DNA from: a virus | DNA length: 43,224 nucleotides | Virus record (IMG/VR): IMGVR_UViG_3300035199_001163 | Span: 1 to 43,224 of that record | Reading direction: 5' to 3' (one strand) | Shown: piece after piece, positions 18,061-24,800 of the stretch | How the letters are laid out: every line of letters starts with the position of its first letter | How positions within the stretch are numbered: the stretch's first letter is position 1 | The notes under the pieces: generated by a model | The model's database searches: none | Seen by the model: the letters and a program-made list of their open reading frames with translations, nothing else | Told to the model about the DNA's origin: nothing | Position numbers and translations under genes: made by a program

Positions 18061-18085
18061 AAGGCCCGCCAACTTGGCGGGCCTT
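18061..18085. terminator. intrinsic terminator-like hairpin
   Basis: AAGGCCCGCCAA (18061-18072) and TTGGCGGGCCTT (18074-18085) are perfect 12-base complements, with the central pairs opening to form the loop. It lies 4 bases after the stop of the upstream gene. The T-run is short on the plus strand (TT), but the A/T arms make it usable on both strands. Its right arm abuts the first CRISPR-like repeat. Confidence 0.6.
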
Positions 18086-18171
18086 CATCCCCACATGGGT
18101 GGGGAAACATACGGATTCCTGCAAATGCAGCGAACCGTTCCACGGACCATCCCCGCCTCGGCGGGGAACAC
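18086..18171. repeat. two CRISPR-like (type I-E-like) repeats with one spacer-sized gap
   Basis: Units at 18086-18109 and 18148-18171 share CATCCCC-stem-loop-GGGGAA and start 62 bases apart, close to the type I-E period of 61. On the minus strand the second reads GTGTTCCCCGCCGAGGCGGG, very like I-E repeats. Both fold with a 6-bp stem and 4-base loop, and the fifth pair covaries (A-T against G-C). The units are diverged outside the core and no cas genes are present. It is either a degenerate phage-borne mini-array or a pair of regulatory hairpins. Confidence 0.4.
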
Positions 18172-18187
18172 GGAGAAACATAGCGCA

Positions 18188-18463
18188 ATGAAAACGACCC
18201 CGCAATACCAGCGCCCGCCGGTGGGAAGTCACGACCCGAACAGGGTCAACGGGCTCTGGAAAAAAATCCGCGCGCTTTGCGATATCGACGACCGTGAGGT
18301 CGCGGACGCACTCAACGCGCGCGGAATCCCGATCAGCCGGTCCCGGGTCGCCGCCTGGTCGCGACGCGAGGACAGTGACAAATTCAGCCCGCTGAACATC
18401 GCCGAGCTGGAGGCGGTGCTCGACGCGCTAATCGAGACCGATCGTGCTGATCGATCCGAATAA
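18188..18463 (+). CDS. small HTH protein, YehS/DUF1456-like
   Basis: A 91-residue product. The segment NGLWKKIRALCDIDDREVADALNARGIPISRSRVAAWSRRED-DKFSPL resembles one repeat of YehS/DUF1456, a helical domain with an HTH-like core. I chose ATG 18188, because an upstream in-frame extension would translate the CRISPR-like repeats into the spurious TIPASAGNT type of peptide. The ribosome site is weak (GGAG 12 bases upstream). Possibly a regulator of the small plus-strand cassette (inference). Confidence 0.6.
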   Translation: MKTTPQYQRPPVGSHDPNRVNGLWKKIRALCDIDDREVADALNARGIPISRSRVAAWSRREDSDKFSPLNIAELEAVLDALIETDRADRSE

Positions 18464-18668
18464 CTGGCCATCCTCCCCCGCCCCGGCCAAGATTCGCGCC
18501 GCCCGAATCACTGCCGGCATCACGCAGTCCCAAGCAGGCGCGCTGATCTACTCACGCGAGCGCACCTGGGCAGGCTGGGAGCGCGGGGAGAACCCGCTGC
18601 ACCCGGCACTGTGGGAGCTGTGGCAGATGCGGGCTGCGGACGCAGACTGGGTAGCGCGGTTGGAGTGA
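18444..18668 (+). CDS. small XRE-like HTH protein
   Basis: A 74-residue product overlapping the previous gene by 20 bases. It contains KIRAARITAGITQSQAGALI-YSRERTWAGWERGENPLHPALWELW, the helix-turn-helix core of XRE/antitoxin-type regulators. It is close to the size of a single DNA-binding domain. It could bind the palindrome at 17335-17351 or act as an antitoxin-like repressor; no partner toxin is recognised. Confidence 0.65.
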   Translation: MLIDPNNWPSSPAPAKIRAARITAGITQSQAGALIYSRERTWAGWERGENPLHPALWELWQMRAADADWVARLE

Positions 18669-18677
18669 TTGACCGAC

Positions 18678-19325
18678 CTACTCCGCCAGCCACCACAGAG
18701 CGACCGACAGGTCGATCTGCTGATAGGCGCGAATGACACTCTGAGGACTCGCGTTCCGTAGACTGCAACTCCGCCACTCCAACTCATCAGAGGCCGACGC
18801 AAACAACTCCGGCAGATGCCCAAGGTCCCGCGGGTATCCACCATCGATCCGCCGCCGCCCGTCGCCGTCGACCCCCGCCAGCACCACCCGCCGCGCCCCC
18901 ATGTGCACGGCCAGGCCGAGCGCGCCGTAGGCGCTGTTGCCGGTATGGATGGCGCTCGGGTCCGCAGACAGCCCTGCCCGCGCGCCGAGCGGCCCGAAGC
19001 CGGTCAGACGCCGCAGCCAGACGATGCCGGGCTCGGGCGGCTCGCGGTGGTCGATGCAGGCCGCGTCCGGCGTGCCGTAGTCCGACGGCACCGCCGCGTA
19101 GTAGGTGGCACCGGGCCGCGGGTTGCGCATGCGTGCGCGGATCTCGCGGCAGGGGTCGACGGTGATCCAGCTGTCGAAGCGAGGCAGCCAGTCGGCGGCG
19201 CCGTTGACCGCGATTATGTGCACGCCGGCCGGAACGGTGATGCCCGTCAGCGGCCCCGCACTCGGACCGCCGGCGACGATCAACACGCGCTCCGCGCGCT
19301 GCGTTACCCGCCCGAACCGGACCAC
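18678..19325 (-). CDS. MptE/DUF115-like glycan-related protein
   Basis: A 215-residue product with a Rossmann-like opening (RVLIVAGGPSAG) and the later TGNSAYGALGLAVHMGARRVVLAGVDGDG, which match the MptE-like/DUF115 domain found with glycosyltransferases and flagellin-modification genes. In the middle, FDSWITVDPCREIRAR is the family's second strand. It starts at GTG and overlaps the sulfotransferase by 22 bases. It is the last gene of the modification island. Substrate unknown. Confidence 0.6.
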   Translation of the reverse strand: MVRFGRVTQRAERVLIVAGGPSAGPLTGITVPAGVHIIAVNGAADWLPRFDSWITVDPCREIRARMRNPRPGATYYAAVPSDYGTPDAACIDHREPPEPGIVWLRRLTGFGPLGARAGLSADPSAIHTGNSAYGALGLAVHMGARRVVLAGVDGDGRRRIDGGYPRDLGHLPELFASASDELEWRSCSLRNASPQSVIRAYQQIDLSVALWWLAE

Positions 19326-19873
19326 AGGTCAGGCTCCACGAAGCCGGCGGCAACATCCGGCCGGTAGGCCAGGCCGACCGCCTCCAGCGCGGGCGCGATG
19401 CCGGCCGGGTCGCGCACCAGCTCGTCCGTGTGCACGTCGACGACCTGCCGCGCTTCCTTGCGGATGCGCCGCATGCGGTCCCACGCGGTCAGGATGGCGC
19501 GCTCCGTGCTGTCCCACCCTACCCGCGCGCGGCTGGCCGCGATGTCCGCCACCGGCCGCCAGCAGAACACGACGACCGGGTCCAGGTGCTGCACCAGGTG
19601 CCAGGCGTCCGGCCCCATCTTGAACACGGCCGGCCCGCCGCCGTAGCCGTGCTCCGCCATGTAGGCCACCAGACGTTCCGGCCACTCCGGCTGCGGGTCA
19701 CGCATCTGCTGCTTCAGCGCCAGCGACTCGAAGTAGCCGCGCGGATTCTTCGCGTCCGCCTCCAGGCTCGGCCCGCACCATGCACCGTGATGCGCGATCA
19801 GCCCGGCCGTCATGCTGGTACCGCTGCGGCTGGCGCCGGTGACGAAGATGCTCGGGGCGCCGCGGTTATCCAT
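19304..19873 (-). CDS. sulfotransferase-family protein
   Basis: A 189-residue product. The N-terminal loop VTGASRSGTSMTAGLI is the 5'-phosphosulfate (PAPS) binding loop, and the later VVVFCWRPVADIAASRARV with conserved Arg and Ser is the 3'-phosphate site of cytosolic-type sulfotransferases. It would transfer sulfate from PAPS to a hydroxyl or amine, probably on a glycan. Rare in phages. I chose ATG 19873 because it leaves the divergent membrane gene at 19894 free; a longer in-frame start at 19912 would overlap it. Confidence 0.75.
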   Translation of the reverse strand: MDNRGAPSIFVTGASRSGTSMTAGLIAHHGAWCGPSLEADAKNPRGYFESLALKQQMRDPQPEWPERLVAYMAEHGYGGGPAVFKMGPDAWHLVQHLDPVVVFCWRPVADIAASRARVGWDSTERAILTAWDRMRRIRKEARQVVDVHTDELVRDPAGIAPALEAVGLAYRPDVAAGFVEPDLWSGSGG

Positions 19874-19893
19874 GCGCAGGCACCTGCGGCACG

Positions 19894-20193
19894 ATGGCTG
19901 ACCATCGCCCAAACCAGGAATACGCCTTGCCGGAACTTCTGCAGTATCTCTTCCCGTCCCCCGCAGTCACACTCACCACCTGCGGCCTGCTGCTAGACAT
20001 CGGCGGCGTCGTTCTGATCTTCAAGTACGGGCTTCCCGCCAGCATCAATCGCTCCGGCATGATCGGGCTTGGAACCCCGGATGAGACTGGCGAGCACAAG
20101 GCCGCTGCGCGCAGGTACGACCGCTGGGCGCGCGTCGGGCTCGTGATGCTCATCGCGGGATTCGCCCTGCAGATGCTGGCCTCATACGCCTAG
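19894..20193 (+). CDS. small two-TM membrane protein
   Basis: A 99-residue plus-strand gene set inside a minus-strand island. Two hydrophobic segments (about 22-44 and 80-98) flank a cytoplasmic loop with GTPDETGEHKAAARRYDRW. Similar small inner-membrane proteins occur in many proteobacterial genomes, with no known function. It diverges from the sulfotransferase and converges with the glycosyltransferase, overlapping its stop by 3 bases, which suggests separate acquisition. Confidence 0.6.
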   Translation: MADHRPNQEYALPELLQYLFPSPAVTLTTCGLLLDIGGVVLIFKYGLPASINRSGMIGLGTPDETGEHKAAARRYDRWARVGLVMLIAGFALQMLASYA

Positions 20194-20858
20194 GCCTCCG
20201 GCGGCTCCGGCGGCAGATTGCTCGCGTGATCCGCAGCTCGGTCGACGGCCCATCCGGTTTCATGTGGCCGCGGCTTGCCGTGATAGCAGACGAGTCGTGC
20301 ATCGGGCGGCCTCTGGTCGCGGCAGTGCGCCTTGTAACTCACCACCTGACCGGGCACCAGGTCCTGCCAGCGTGCGGCAGACTCACGCAGGCCGATGAGC
20401 TCGAGGAAGCGCTGGTCGCCGAACTGGCCGCACTGCGCCATCCAGTGCGAGGGGTCTGCTATCCAGCGCTCCCAGATAGCGGCGCGGTCCGCCTCTGGCA
20501 AGTACATGAGGCCGGAACCGATGCCGTTGGCGCGACCATGCGCAAAGTAGTGATAGAAGTCGCGCAGCACGGTCAGGCGACCAACGCCCGCGATCTCCGA
20601 CAGGCCGCCGCAGATGACGGTGTCGAGATCCAGGTAGAGAATGTCGCCGCGCAAGTCCGGCCGGAACAACTCGAGCTTCGACCACCAGGTCGGCCAGTCA
20701 TGGTCAAGCGCCATGTGCCCGGTCACCCCGGAATCGTCGGACAAACAGCGGAAGTCCACGCCCGGCAGATGCCGCTCTACCCCGCGCGCGATGCGCTCGA
20801 CGTACTCGCGGCCGAAGTCGCCGCCTGTGCGAAGTACGGTATAGACAGTCAGTTTCAT
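20190..20858 (-). CDS. glycosyltransferase (GT-A fold, GT8-like)
   Basis: A 222-residue product. KLTVYTVLRTGGDF starts a nucleotide-sugar fold, and GDILYLDLDTVICGG supplies the DxD metal-binding motif at about 75-80. SKLELFRPDL just before it is typical of GT8-like and phage-associated glycosyltransferases. GIGSGLMYL and GDQRFLELIG follow, as acceptor-side elements. The ATG overlaps the stop of the upstream MptE-like gene (ATGA). Acceptor unknown; a virion or host surface glycan is likely. Confidence 0.75.
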   Translation of the reverse strand: MKLTVYTVLRTGGDFGREYVERIARGVERHLPGVDFRCLSDDSGVTGHMALDHDWPTWWSKLELFRPDLRGDILYLDLDTVICGGLSEIAGVGRLTVLRDFYHYFAHGRANGIGSGLMYLPEADRAAIWERWIADPSHWMAQCGQFGDQRFLELIGLRESAARWQDLVPGQVVSYKAHCRDQRPPDARLVCYHGKPRPHETGWAVDRAADHASNLPPEPPEA

Positions 20859-21541
20859 GTAGCCACCATTGGTAGAAGACGCTGCAACGGAACGGACGTG
20901 GTGCCGTCGATGACGCTGAGCGGCGAGACGTTCAGCAGCTCGATGCCGTGCTCGTCCCGCAGGCCGACGCACAGCGCCTCCAGCGCCGCGCGCTTGGCGG
21001 ACCACAACGGGTCGTCGCGCCACAGCTTCGCCGGCACATTGCCGGTGCAGTAGCGACCGCTCGCACCGTCGCGTAGGTCGAAGCCCACCAGCACGATCCG
21101 ACGCGCGCCCCAGGCGCGTGCCAGCTCGATGGCCTGCACGCCCGAGTTGGCTCCGCCACCACCGGCGCCGAAATGGATGTAATTGTCAGGATCCGGAGTC
21201 GGGCCTGCGCAGTACCGTCCCGGTACAAGTTCCACATCGGCAAGGCTCTCCGCATCCACCTGGGCTGCGAAGCGGCGCCCGCTGCAGCGCGCGCGCACGT
21301 CCGGCAGGTACACCTCCCACCAGGCCGCATCCGCTGCGTAGATCGCGGCCGGCTGCCCCTCCCGCGCGAATACCGTGCCGACGGCGATGGTCCGAGAGCC
21401 CGGGAGCCGATGCAGCGGAATCGTCCTGATGCTGGTGCCCGGCGCCACCACCCAGGCGGTGCGGTCCACGTCCGTCAGCGTCAACGGCGAGGCCGGCACC
21501 CCACCCGCTTTCGCCGGCGAAAGGCAGGCGGCGCTATCCAT
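20855..21541 (-). CDS. MptE/DUF115-like protein, first gene of modification island
   Basis: A 228-residue product. ANSGVQAIELARAWGARRIVLVGFDLRDG matches the MptE-like/DUF115 core and is parallel to the protein at 18678-19325. The N-terminal part lacks the usual full Rossmann entry but has WVVAPGTSIRTIP. It is coupled to the downstream glycosyltransferase. The codons for SPAKA near the N-terminus lie in a perfect 16-bp palindrome that recurs at 34165. Confidence 0.6.
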   Translation of the reverse strand: MDSAACLSPAKAGGVPASPLTLTDVDRTAWVVAPGTSIRTIPLHRLPGSRTIAVGTVFAREGQPAAIYAADAAWWEVYLPDVRARCSGRRFAAQVDAESLADVELVPGRYCAGPTPDPDNYIHFGAGGGGANSGVQAIELARAWGARRIVLVGFDLRDGASGRYCTGNVPAKLWRDDPLWSAKRAALEALCVGLRDEHGIELLNVSPLSVIDGTTSVPLQRLLPMVAT

Positions 21542-21974
21542 TGTCGAGCAGCCACTTGGCCAGGAAGGTCAGCACGGCACCGACGAAACCGCTGGCCATC
21601 AGCCACAGCGCGCGGGCGTGGTGCTTGACGGTGGTCTGCAGCCCGGGCACGTCGCGCATGCGGTCGTCGATGCGGTCCAGCGTGCTACTGACCCGCTCCA
21701 TGGTTCCCTTGAGCGACGCAAGCGCCTCGCCGTCCGCACGGTCGCGCCCCTCCAGCGCTTCGATGCGCTCGAAGGCACGGCCGAGACTCTCGCGCGTTGA
21801 CTTGAACTCCGCCAGCTCGCGTCGCAGATCCTCCAGCAGCTCCCGCGTCGCCCGCTGCTCTTTGCCGTGATCGTCTGCCTGCTTCTCCAGGCGCGCTTCC
21901 AGCCGCTCCTGCCGGCGCCTGATCTCGTCGTCGCCGCCTCGTGGAGATTCGGCGGCCGCTCGATCACCACTCAT
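21534..21974 (-). CDS. coiled-coil protein with C-terminal membrane anchor
   Basis: About 146 residues. Residues 15-110 form a highly charged coiled coil (Arg, Glu, Asp), followed by a hydrophobic C-terminal segment (HARALWLMASGFVGAVLTFLAKWLLDNG). This resembles XhlA-like or lysis-associated tail-anchored proteins. It overlaps the Rz1-like gene, so it belongs to the lysis transcript. I chose ATG 21974 for its upstream GGGG; ATG 21986 is the alternative. Role not certain. Confidence 0.6.
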   Translation of the reverse strand: MSGDRAAAESPRGGDDEIRRRQERLEARLEKQADDHGKEQRATRELLEDLRRELAEFKSTRESLGRAFERIEALEGRDRADGEALASLKGTMERVSSTLDRIDDRMRDVPGLQTTVKHHARALWLMASGFVGAVLTFLAKWLLDNG

Positions 21975-22296
21975 CTCGGGCCCCATCGATTGCAGTGTTC
22001 GTGTCGGCCACGGCCCATTCGCGCCAGGCGCGATCGCGGGCCAGCAGCTCGCCGAGCAGGCCGCGCAGCGCAGCCTCGCCCGCAGGCGTCAGCGCGCTGC
22101 TGGCCTCCGGGTGGTCAGGCGCCACGAACCGCGGCGCTTCGAGCTCGGGCGCATCAGTCAGGGCCTGCGGCGGTGTCTGCTTGACCGGAACAGGCACGCG
22201 CACGGTGACGGTTTCGGTCCGCGTGCGGATCTGCGAATGCGCCGCACACGCGGCCAGCATCGGCGCAAGAATCACGATGGCGGCCAGGCGCAGCAT
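21964..22296 (-). CDS. Rz1-like outer-membrane spanin lipoprotein
   Basis: A 110-residue lipoprotein. Signal segment 1-16 is followed by lipobox LAAC with Cys17 as the lipidated residue, then a Pro/Thr-rich stretch (VRVPVPVKQTPPQA). It sits directly after the Rz-like gene with TGATG overlap. Together the pair would span the periplasm and fuse the membranes at lysis. It is longer than lambda Rz1 and out of frame after Rz rather than nested in it. Confidence 0.75.
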   Translation of the reverse strand: MLRLAAIVILAPMLAACAAHSQIRTRTETVTVRVPVPVKQTPPQALTDAPELEAPRFVAPDHPEASSALTPAGEAALRGLLGELLARDRAWREWAVADTNTAIDGARDEW

Positions 22297-22691
22297 CACG
22301 GCGCAAGTGCCCGCTGCAGCCAGTCGTTCATCGCTGCCGGGCCGTGGCCGTCGGGCGGCCGTCGTGCGCGTTCGCGCTCGTGCTCCAGCGTGCTCAGGGC
22401 CCGGCTGCGCGCATCGGCCGCGTCGCGATCGGCCATTGCGCGCATTCGGGCGATGCGTTCGTTCTGGTGCTGGATGGCGCTTTCCAGCCCGCCGACGTCC
22501 GTCTCGCACTGCGCGAGATCACGCTGGGCTTCAGCGGTGGACTGCTGCGCCTCAGCCACCTCGGCACGCAGGCTGTGGTTGTCCCACTGCAGCCAGCCGA
22601 TCCAGCCGCCGAGGCCAGCCAGGACAACCACGACCCCGCCAACGATGTACGGCCCGGCCGCGCCGGCGAGCTTGCCCAGCAGCCAGCCCAT
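22296..22691 (-). CDS. Rz-like inner-membrane spanin
   Basis: A 131-residue product. One N-terminal transmembrane segment (about 12-35, with GPYIVGGVVVVLAGLGGWIGWL) is followed by a long periplasmic coiled coil (38-115) rich in Ala, Glu, Gln and Arg. This is the layout of i-spanins. It lies between the transglycosylase and the Rz1-like lipoprotein. Confidence 0.75.
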   Translation of the reverse strand: MGWLLGKLAGAAGPYIVGGVVVVLAGLGGWIGWLQWDNHSLRAEVAEAQQSTAEAQRDLAQCETDVGGLESAIQHQNERIARMRAMADRDAADARSRALSTLEHERERARRPPDGHGPAAMNDWLQRALAP

Positions 22692-23497
22692 CAGTGCGCG
22701 GCCTCACAGGCAACCACGGGGCCCCAATGGCGATAGACGGCCTGGCGCTCCAGCAGGATGCGCCGCGGGTAGTCCCGGTTTTCCCGCACGGCCCAGTCCG
22801 CGCGGCGCGGGTCCGGGTGCTCTGCGACGTGGCCCCACCACCGAGCCGGATCGCAGCTGCCACAGGGCGGCGGCTTGCCGCCGGCGGCCCGCTCGCACTG
22901 GCGGCGGTCGCGGTTCACCCAGCCGGGGCCGCCGTTGTAGCCGGACAACGTGAAGGCCCACTGATCGCACTCGGTAGCGGCGTCCGCGGCCTGCCGCTGC
23001 CAGATGTACCGGTCGTAGCGGACCAGCGCGCGGATGGCCCACTGCGGATTCCACACGCTCGGCGCGCCGAGTGTCGGGTAGATGTCGCTGATCCAGTCCG
23101 CCGTGCCGGGGGTGAACTGGGCGAGGCCCTGCGCGTAGGGGGACTCCGCGTCATCGCGCCAGGAGGATTCCTGCGCGATCTGCGCGGCCATCACCGGCAC
23201 CGCCGCGTCCATGCCCCAGACGGCGCGGGCTTCGCGGGTGAGGTCGCGCTGGTAGTGCTGGGCGGCGGCTGGGGGCTCGGCCGCGCTTGCGGTGTTCGCC
23301 GCGCCCGCTGCCATGACGATCAGGCCTGCCAGGGCGGCCAGGTACAACACCATGCCGAACACGACCACCGCGCCGACGACAACCCGCTCAACAATCGACG
23401 CCGCTTCCCCGGACCACTCCAACTCGTCCTGCGGCGGCGGCAACGGCGGCGGATGCGCCGGGTCGATCACCACACCCTTTCGATCGTACTCAGCCAA
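22691..23497 (-). CDS. membrane-anchored SLT transglycosylase endolysin
   Basis: About 268 residues from a TTG start at 23497; the start is uncertain and a GTG 27-30 bases inside is possible. A Pro-rich cytosolic tail and a single hydrophobic segment (about 37-64, Gly/Ala/Val-rich) precede an SLT domain with the catalytic Glu110 in AAQIAQESSW and AQGLAQFTPGTADW. The C-terminal part has a Cys-containing domain with several Trp. The weakly hydrophobic anchor suggests an anchored or SAR-type lysin. Next to a holin and spanins, it is the muralytic enzyme. Confidence 0.75.
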   Translation of the reverse strand: MAEYDRKGVVIDPAHPPPLPPPQDELEWSGEAASIVERVVVGAVVVFGMVLYLAALAGLIVMAAGAANTASAAEPPAAAQHYQRDLTREARAVWGMDAAVPVMAAQIAQESSWRDDAESPYAQGLAQFTPGTADWISDIYPTLGAPSVWNPQWAIRALVRYDRYIWQRQAADAATECDQWAFTLSGYNGGPGWVNRDRRQCERAAGGKPPPCGSCDPARWWGHVAEHPDPRRADWAVRENRDYPRRILLERQAVYRHWGPVVACEAAH

Positions 23498-23499
23498 AG

Positions 23500-23811
23500 C
23501 TACAGCCCGATCGCCACAGCCAGCATTGCGGCCGCCACGATGATCGCGCGCCGGATCATGGCCATGGCGGCGAAGCGTGCGCGGCGTTCCTTGTCCTGCG
23601 GCAACTCGTCCTGGTACGGCATCAACAGATGCGGCCGCGCATAGGGATACAGCAGCCGGTCGAGCCAGTAGCCGAGGCAACCAGCGAGCGTGACGAGGGC
23701 GCCCTTCCAGACCGCCACGCCGAGCTGATGCGGGGCGATGATCGCCACCACGCCGAGCAGGGCGATGGTGACGAGGACGAGCTGCCAGATTCGGAAGGGA
23801 CGCGAGCGCAT
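23500..23811 (-). CDS. putative holin
   Basis: A 103-residue product with three hydrophobic segments (about 8-26, 32-48 and 86-103) and an Arg/Lys-rich loop between the last two. Size and position before the endolysin fit a phage holin, which would form the lethal membrane lesion. The ATG at 23811 has GGAG 8 bases upstream. The upstream in-frame Met (23862) would read through the 26-bp dyad and is less likely. Confidence 0.65.
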   Translation of the reverse strand: MRSRPFRIWQLVLVTIALLGVVAIIAPHQLGVAVWKGALVTLAGCLGYWLDRLLYPYARPHLLMPYQDELPQDKERRARFAAMAMIRRAIIVAAAMLAVAIGL

Positions 23812-23855
23812 GGCCGGCTCCGCTGTGTGCACGCGGTCAGCCTCGCGCGCGCCCC

Positions 23856-23881
23856 GTCTCAATTACAGGGGAGACTGAGAC
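23856..23881. promoter_or_regulatory. 26-bp dyad upstream of the lysis operon (copy B)
   Basis: GTCTCA (23856-23861) and TGAGAC (23876-23881) with 14 bases between, containing TTACAGGGGA as in copy A at 17282-17307. It lies 45 bases upstream of the holin start and overlaps the last codons of the small gene at 23863. Conservation across 6.6 kb at the heads of both late operons argues for a common regulator. Confidence 0.6.
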
Positions 23882-24057
23882 GATCCAATGACCGCTTCGT
23901 CAACCACGCGAGCCACCACCCCCTTCACCAATGAGATGTGCTCGCGAAGTTGCTCCGCGTCCAGCGCATCGGATTCAGCCGCGTCGTTCAGCAGCTCAGT
24001 CAGCCCCCTGACTTCCACCAGCGCCTCAAGCAACCGCTCTCTCCCATGCGAAGCCAT
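23863..24057 (-). CDS. small helical acidic protein (64 aa)
   Basis: A short product (HGRERLLEALVEVRGLTELLNDAAES, DALDAEQLREHISLVKGVVARVV) predicted as two helices with an acidic C-terminus. The ATG at 24057 follows AGGAG by 7 bases, which chose it over the Met at 24063. Family not recognised. It is the first minus-strand gene downstream of the Mor-like/terminase unit and its last codons form part of dyad copy B. Confidence 0.55.
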   Translation of the reverse strand: MASHGRERLLEALVEVRGLTELLNDAAESDALDAEQLREHISLVKGVVARVVDEAVIGSSQSPL

Positions 24058-24168
24058 AACCATCTCCTAGCAACTCGTTGTTTCATCAACTTGGCCGCAT
24101 CCCGCTGTGTCTAACCAGTAGAACCGGATGAGTGGTAACCAGCCTAGGCGGACCTGAAGGTGCCAACC

Positions 24169-24186
24169 ATGTCCGTAAGCGGACAT
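24169..24186. promoter_or_regulatory. 18-bp palindrome upstream of the 24.26 kb gene
   Basis: ATGTCCG-TAAG-CGGACAT is a perfect inverted repeat with 7-base arms, placed 73 bases before the start of the small plus-strand HTH-like gene, in the gap between it and the minus-strand gene at 24057. Probably an operator; no second copy was seen in the window. Confidence 0.45.
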
Positions 24187-24258
24187 ATCGACCGCTTTAC
24201 TGGGTACTCGTGGCGCGGCAGACTTTTCAGCGGCGATAAACGCCGAGGAGGAGACGCA

Positions 24259-24456
24259 ATGGCGAAGAGCAGACAAGGCACCCGATGGAGCCCTGAGGAA
24301 GTTCAGAAGCTGAAGAATCTGGCGAAAGAGAACACACCGACTCGCGTTATCGGTCTGAAATTGGACCGCTCCGAGGACGCCATCTACAGCAAGGCACAAG
24401 CTGAGGGGATATCGCTGGCCCCGTGGAATCAGTCGCCGTATAACCGCCGGAAGTAG
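24259..24456 (+). CDS. small HTH protein with SANT/GcrA-like pattern
   Basis: A 65-residue product beginning behind AGGAGGAGA. RWSPEEVQKLKNLAKENTPTRVIGLKLDRSEDAIYSKAQAEGISLAP fits a Myb/SANT-like or GcrA-like helix-turn-helix, W-S-P-EE followed by a recognition helix and NQSPYNRRK. This type of small protein is widespread in proteobacteria and on mobile elements. It is convergent with the Mor-like gene. DNA binding is inferred. Confidence 0.65.
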   Translation: MAKSRQGTRWSPEEVQKLKNLAKENTPTRVIGLKLDRSEDAIYSKAQAEGISLAPWNQSPYNRRK

Positions 24457-24480
24457 GCTGCATCGCACTAGCACGCCGAC

Positions 24481-24786
24481 TCACCTCGCAGCACTTCGGG
24501 GTGCGCACCGACGCCGATTGAGCACGCGATACAGCGTGGCGCGGCTGATGTGGTGCCGTGCGCAGACTTCCCGTGCGTTGTTCCCGCAGAAGTCGGCGAG
24601 CACGTCTTCCTCGCGATACCGCACTTGGCGGATATAGACCTCGTTGCCGCCGAGGTCGCGCCGGATGGTTTCCTCCACCAGCTCCGCAAGCTCGCGCGCT
24701 TCCTCGCTGTCGCCGAGGCGCTCGGTCAGGGTTCCCACCAGCGCGGTCATGCTGGCGCCCAGGGGATCGGTGTCGGTATTCGGCAT
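24481..24786 (-). CDS. Mor-family transcriptional activator-like protein
   Basis: A 101-residue product. An N-terminal dimerisation-like helix region is followed by VYIRQVRYREEDVLADFCGNNAREVCARHHISRATLYRVLNRRR, the Mor/C pattern of a tetrahelical region plus a helix-turn-helix. Mor/C proteins activate middle and late promoters in Mu-like phages by binding dyad sites. Candidate targets here are the two 26-bp dyads (inference). I chose ATG 24786 for its AGGGAG site; ATG 24801 overlapping the terminase stop is an alternative. Confidence 0.65.
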   Translation of the reverse strand: MPNTDTDPLGASMTALVGTLTERLGDSEEARELAELVEETIRRDLGGNEVYIRQVRYREEDVLADFCGNNAREVCARHHISRATLYRVLNRRRCAPRSAAR

Positions 24787-24800
24787 GGCTCGCTCCCTCA

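Noticed and set aside
18074-18187. N-terminal extension of the 18188 gene through the hairpins
   Set aside because: The peptide (TIPASAGNT) is the usual spurious translation of I-E-like repeats; ATG 18188 is preferred.
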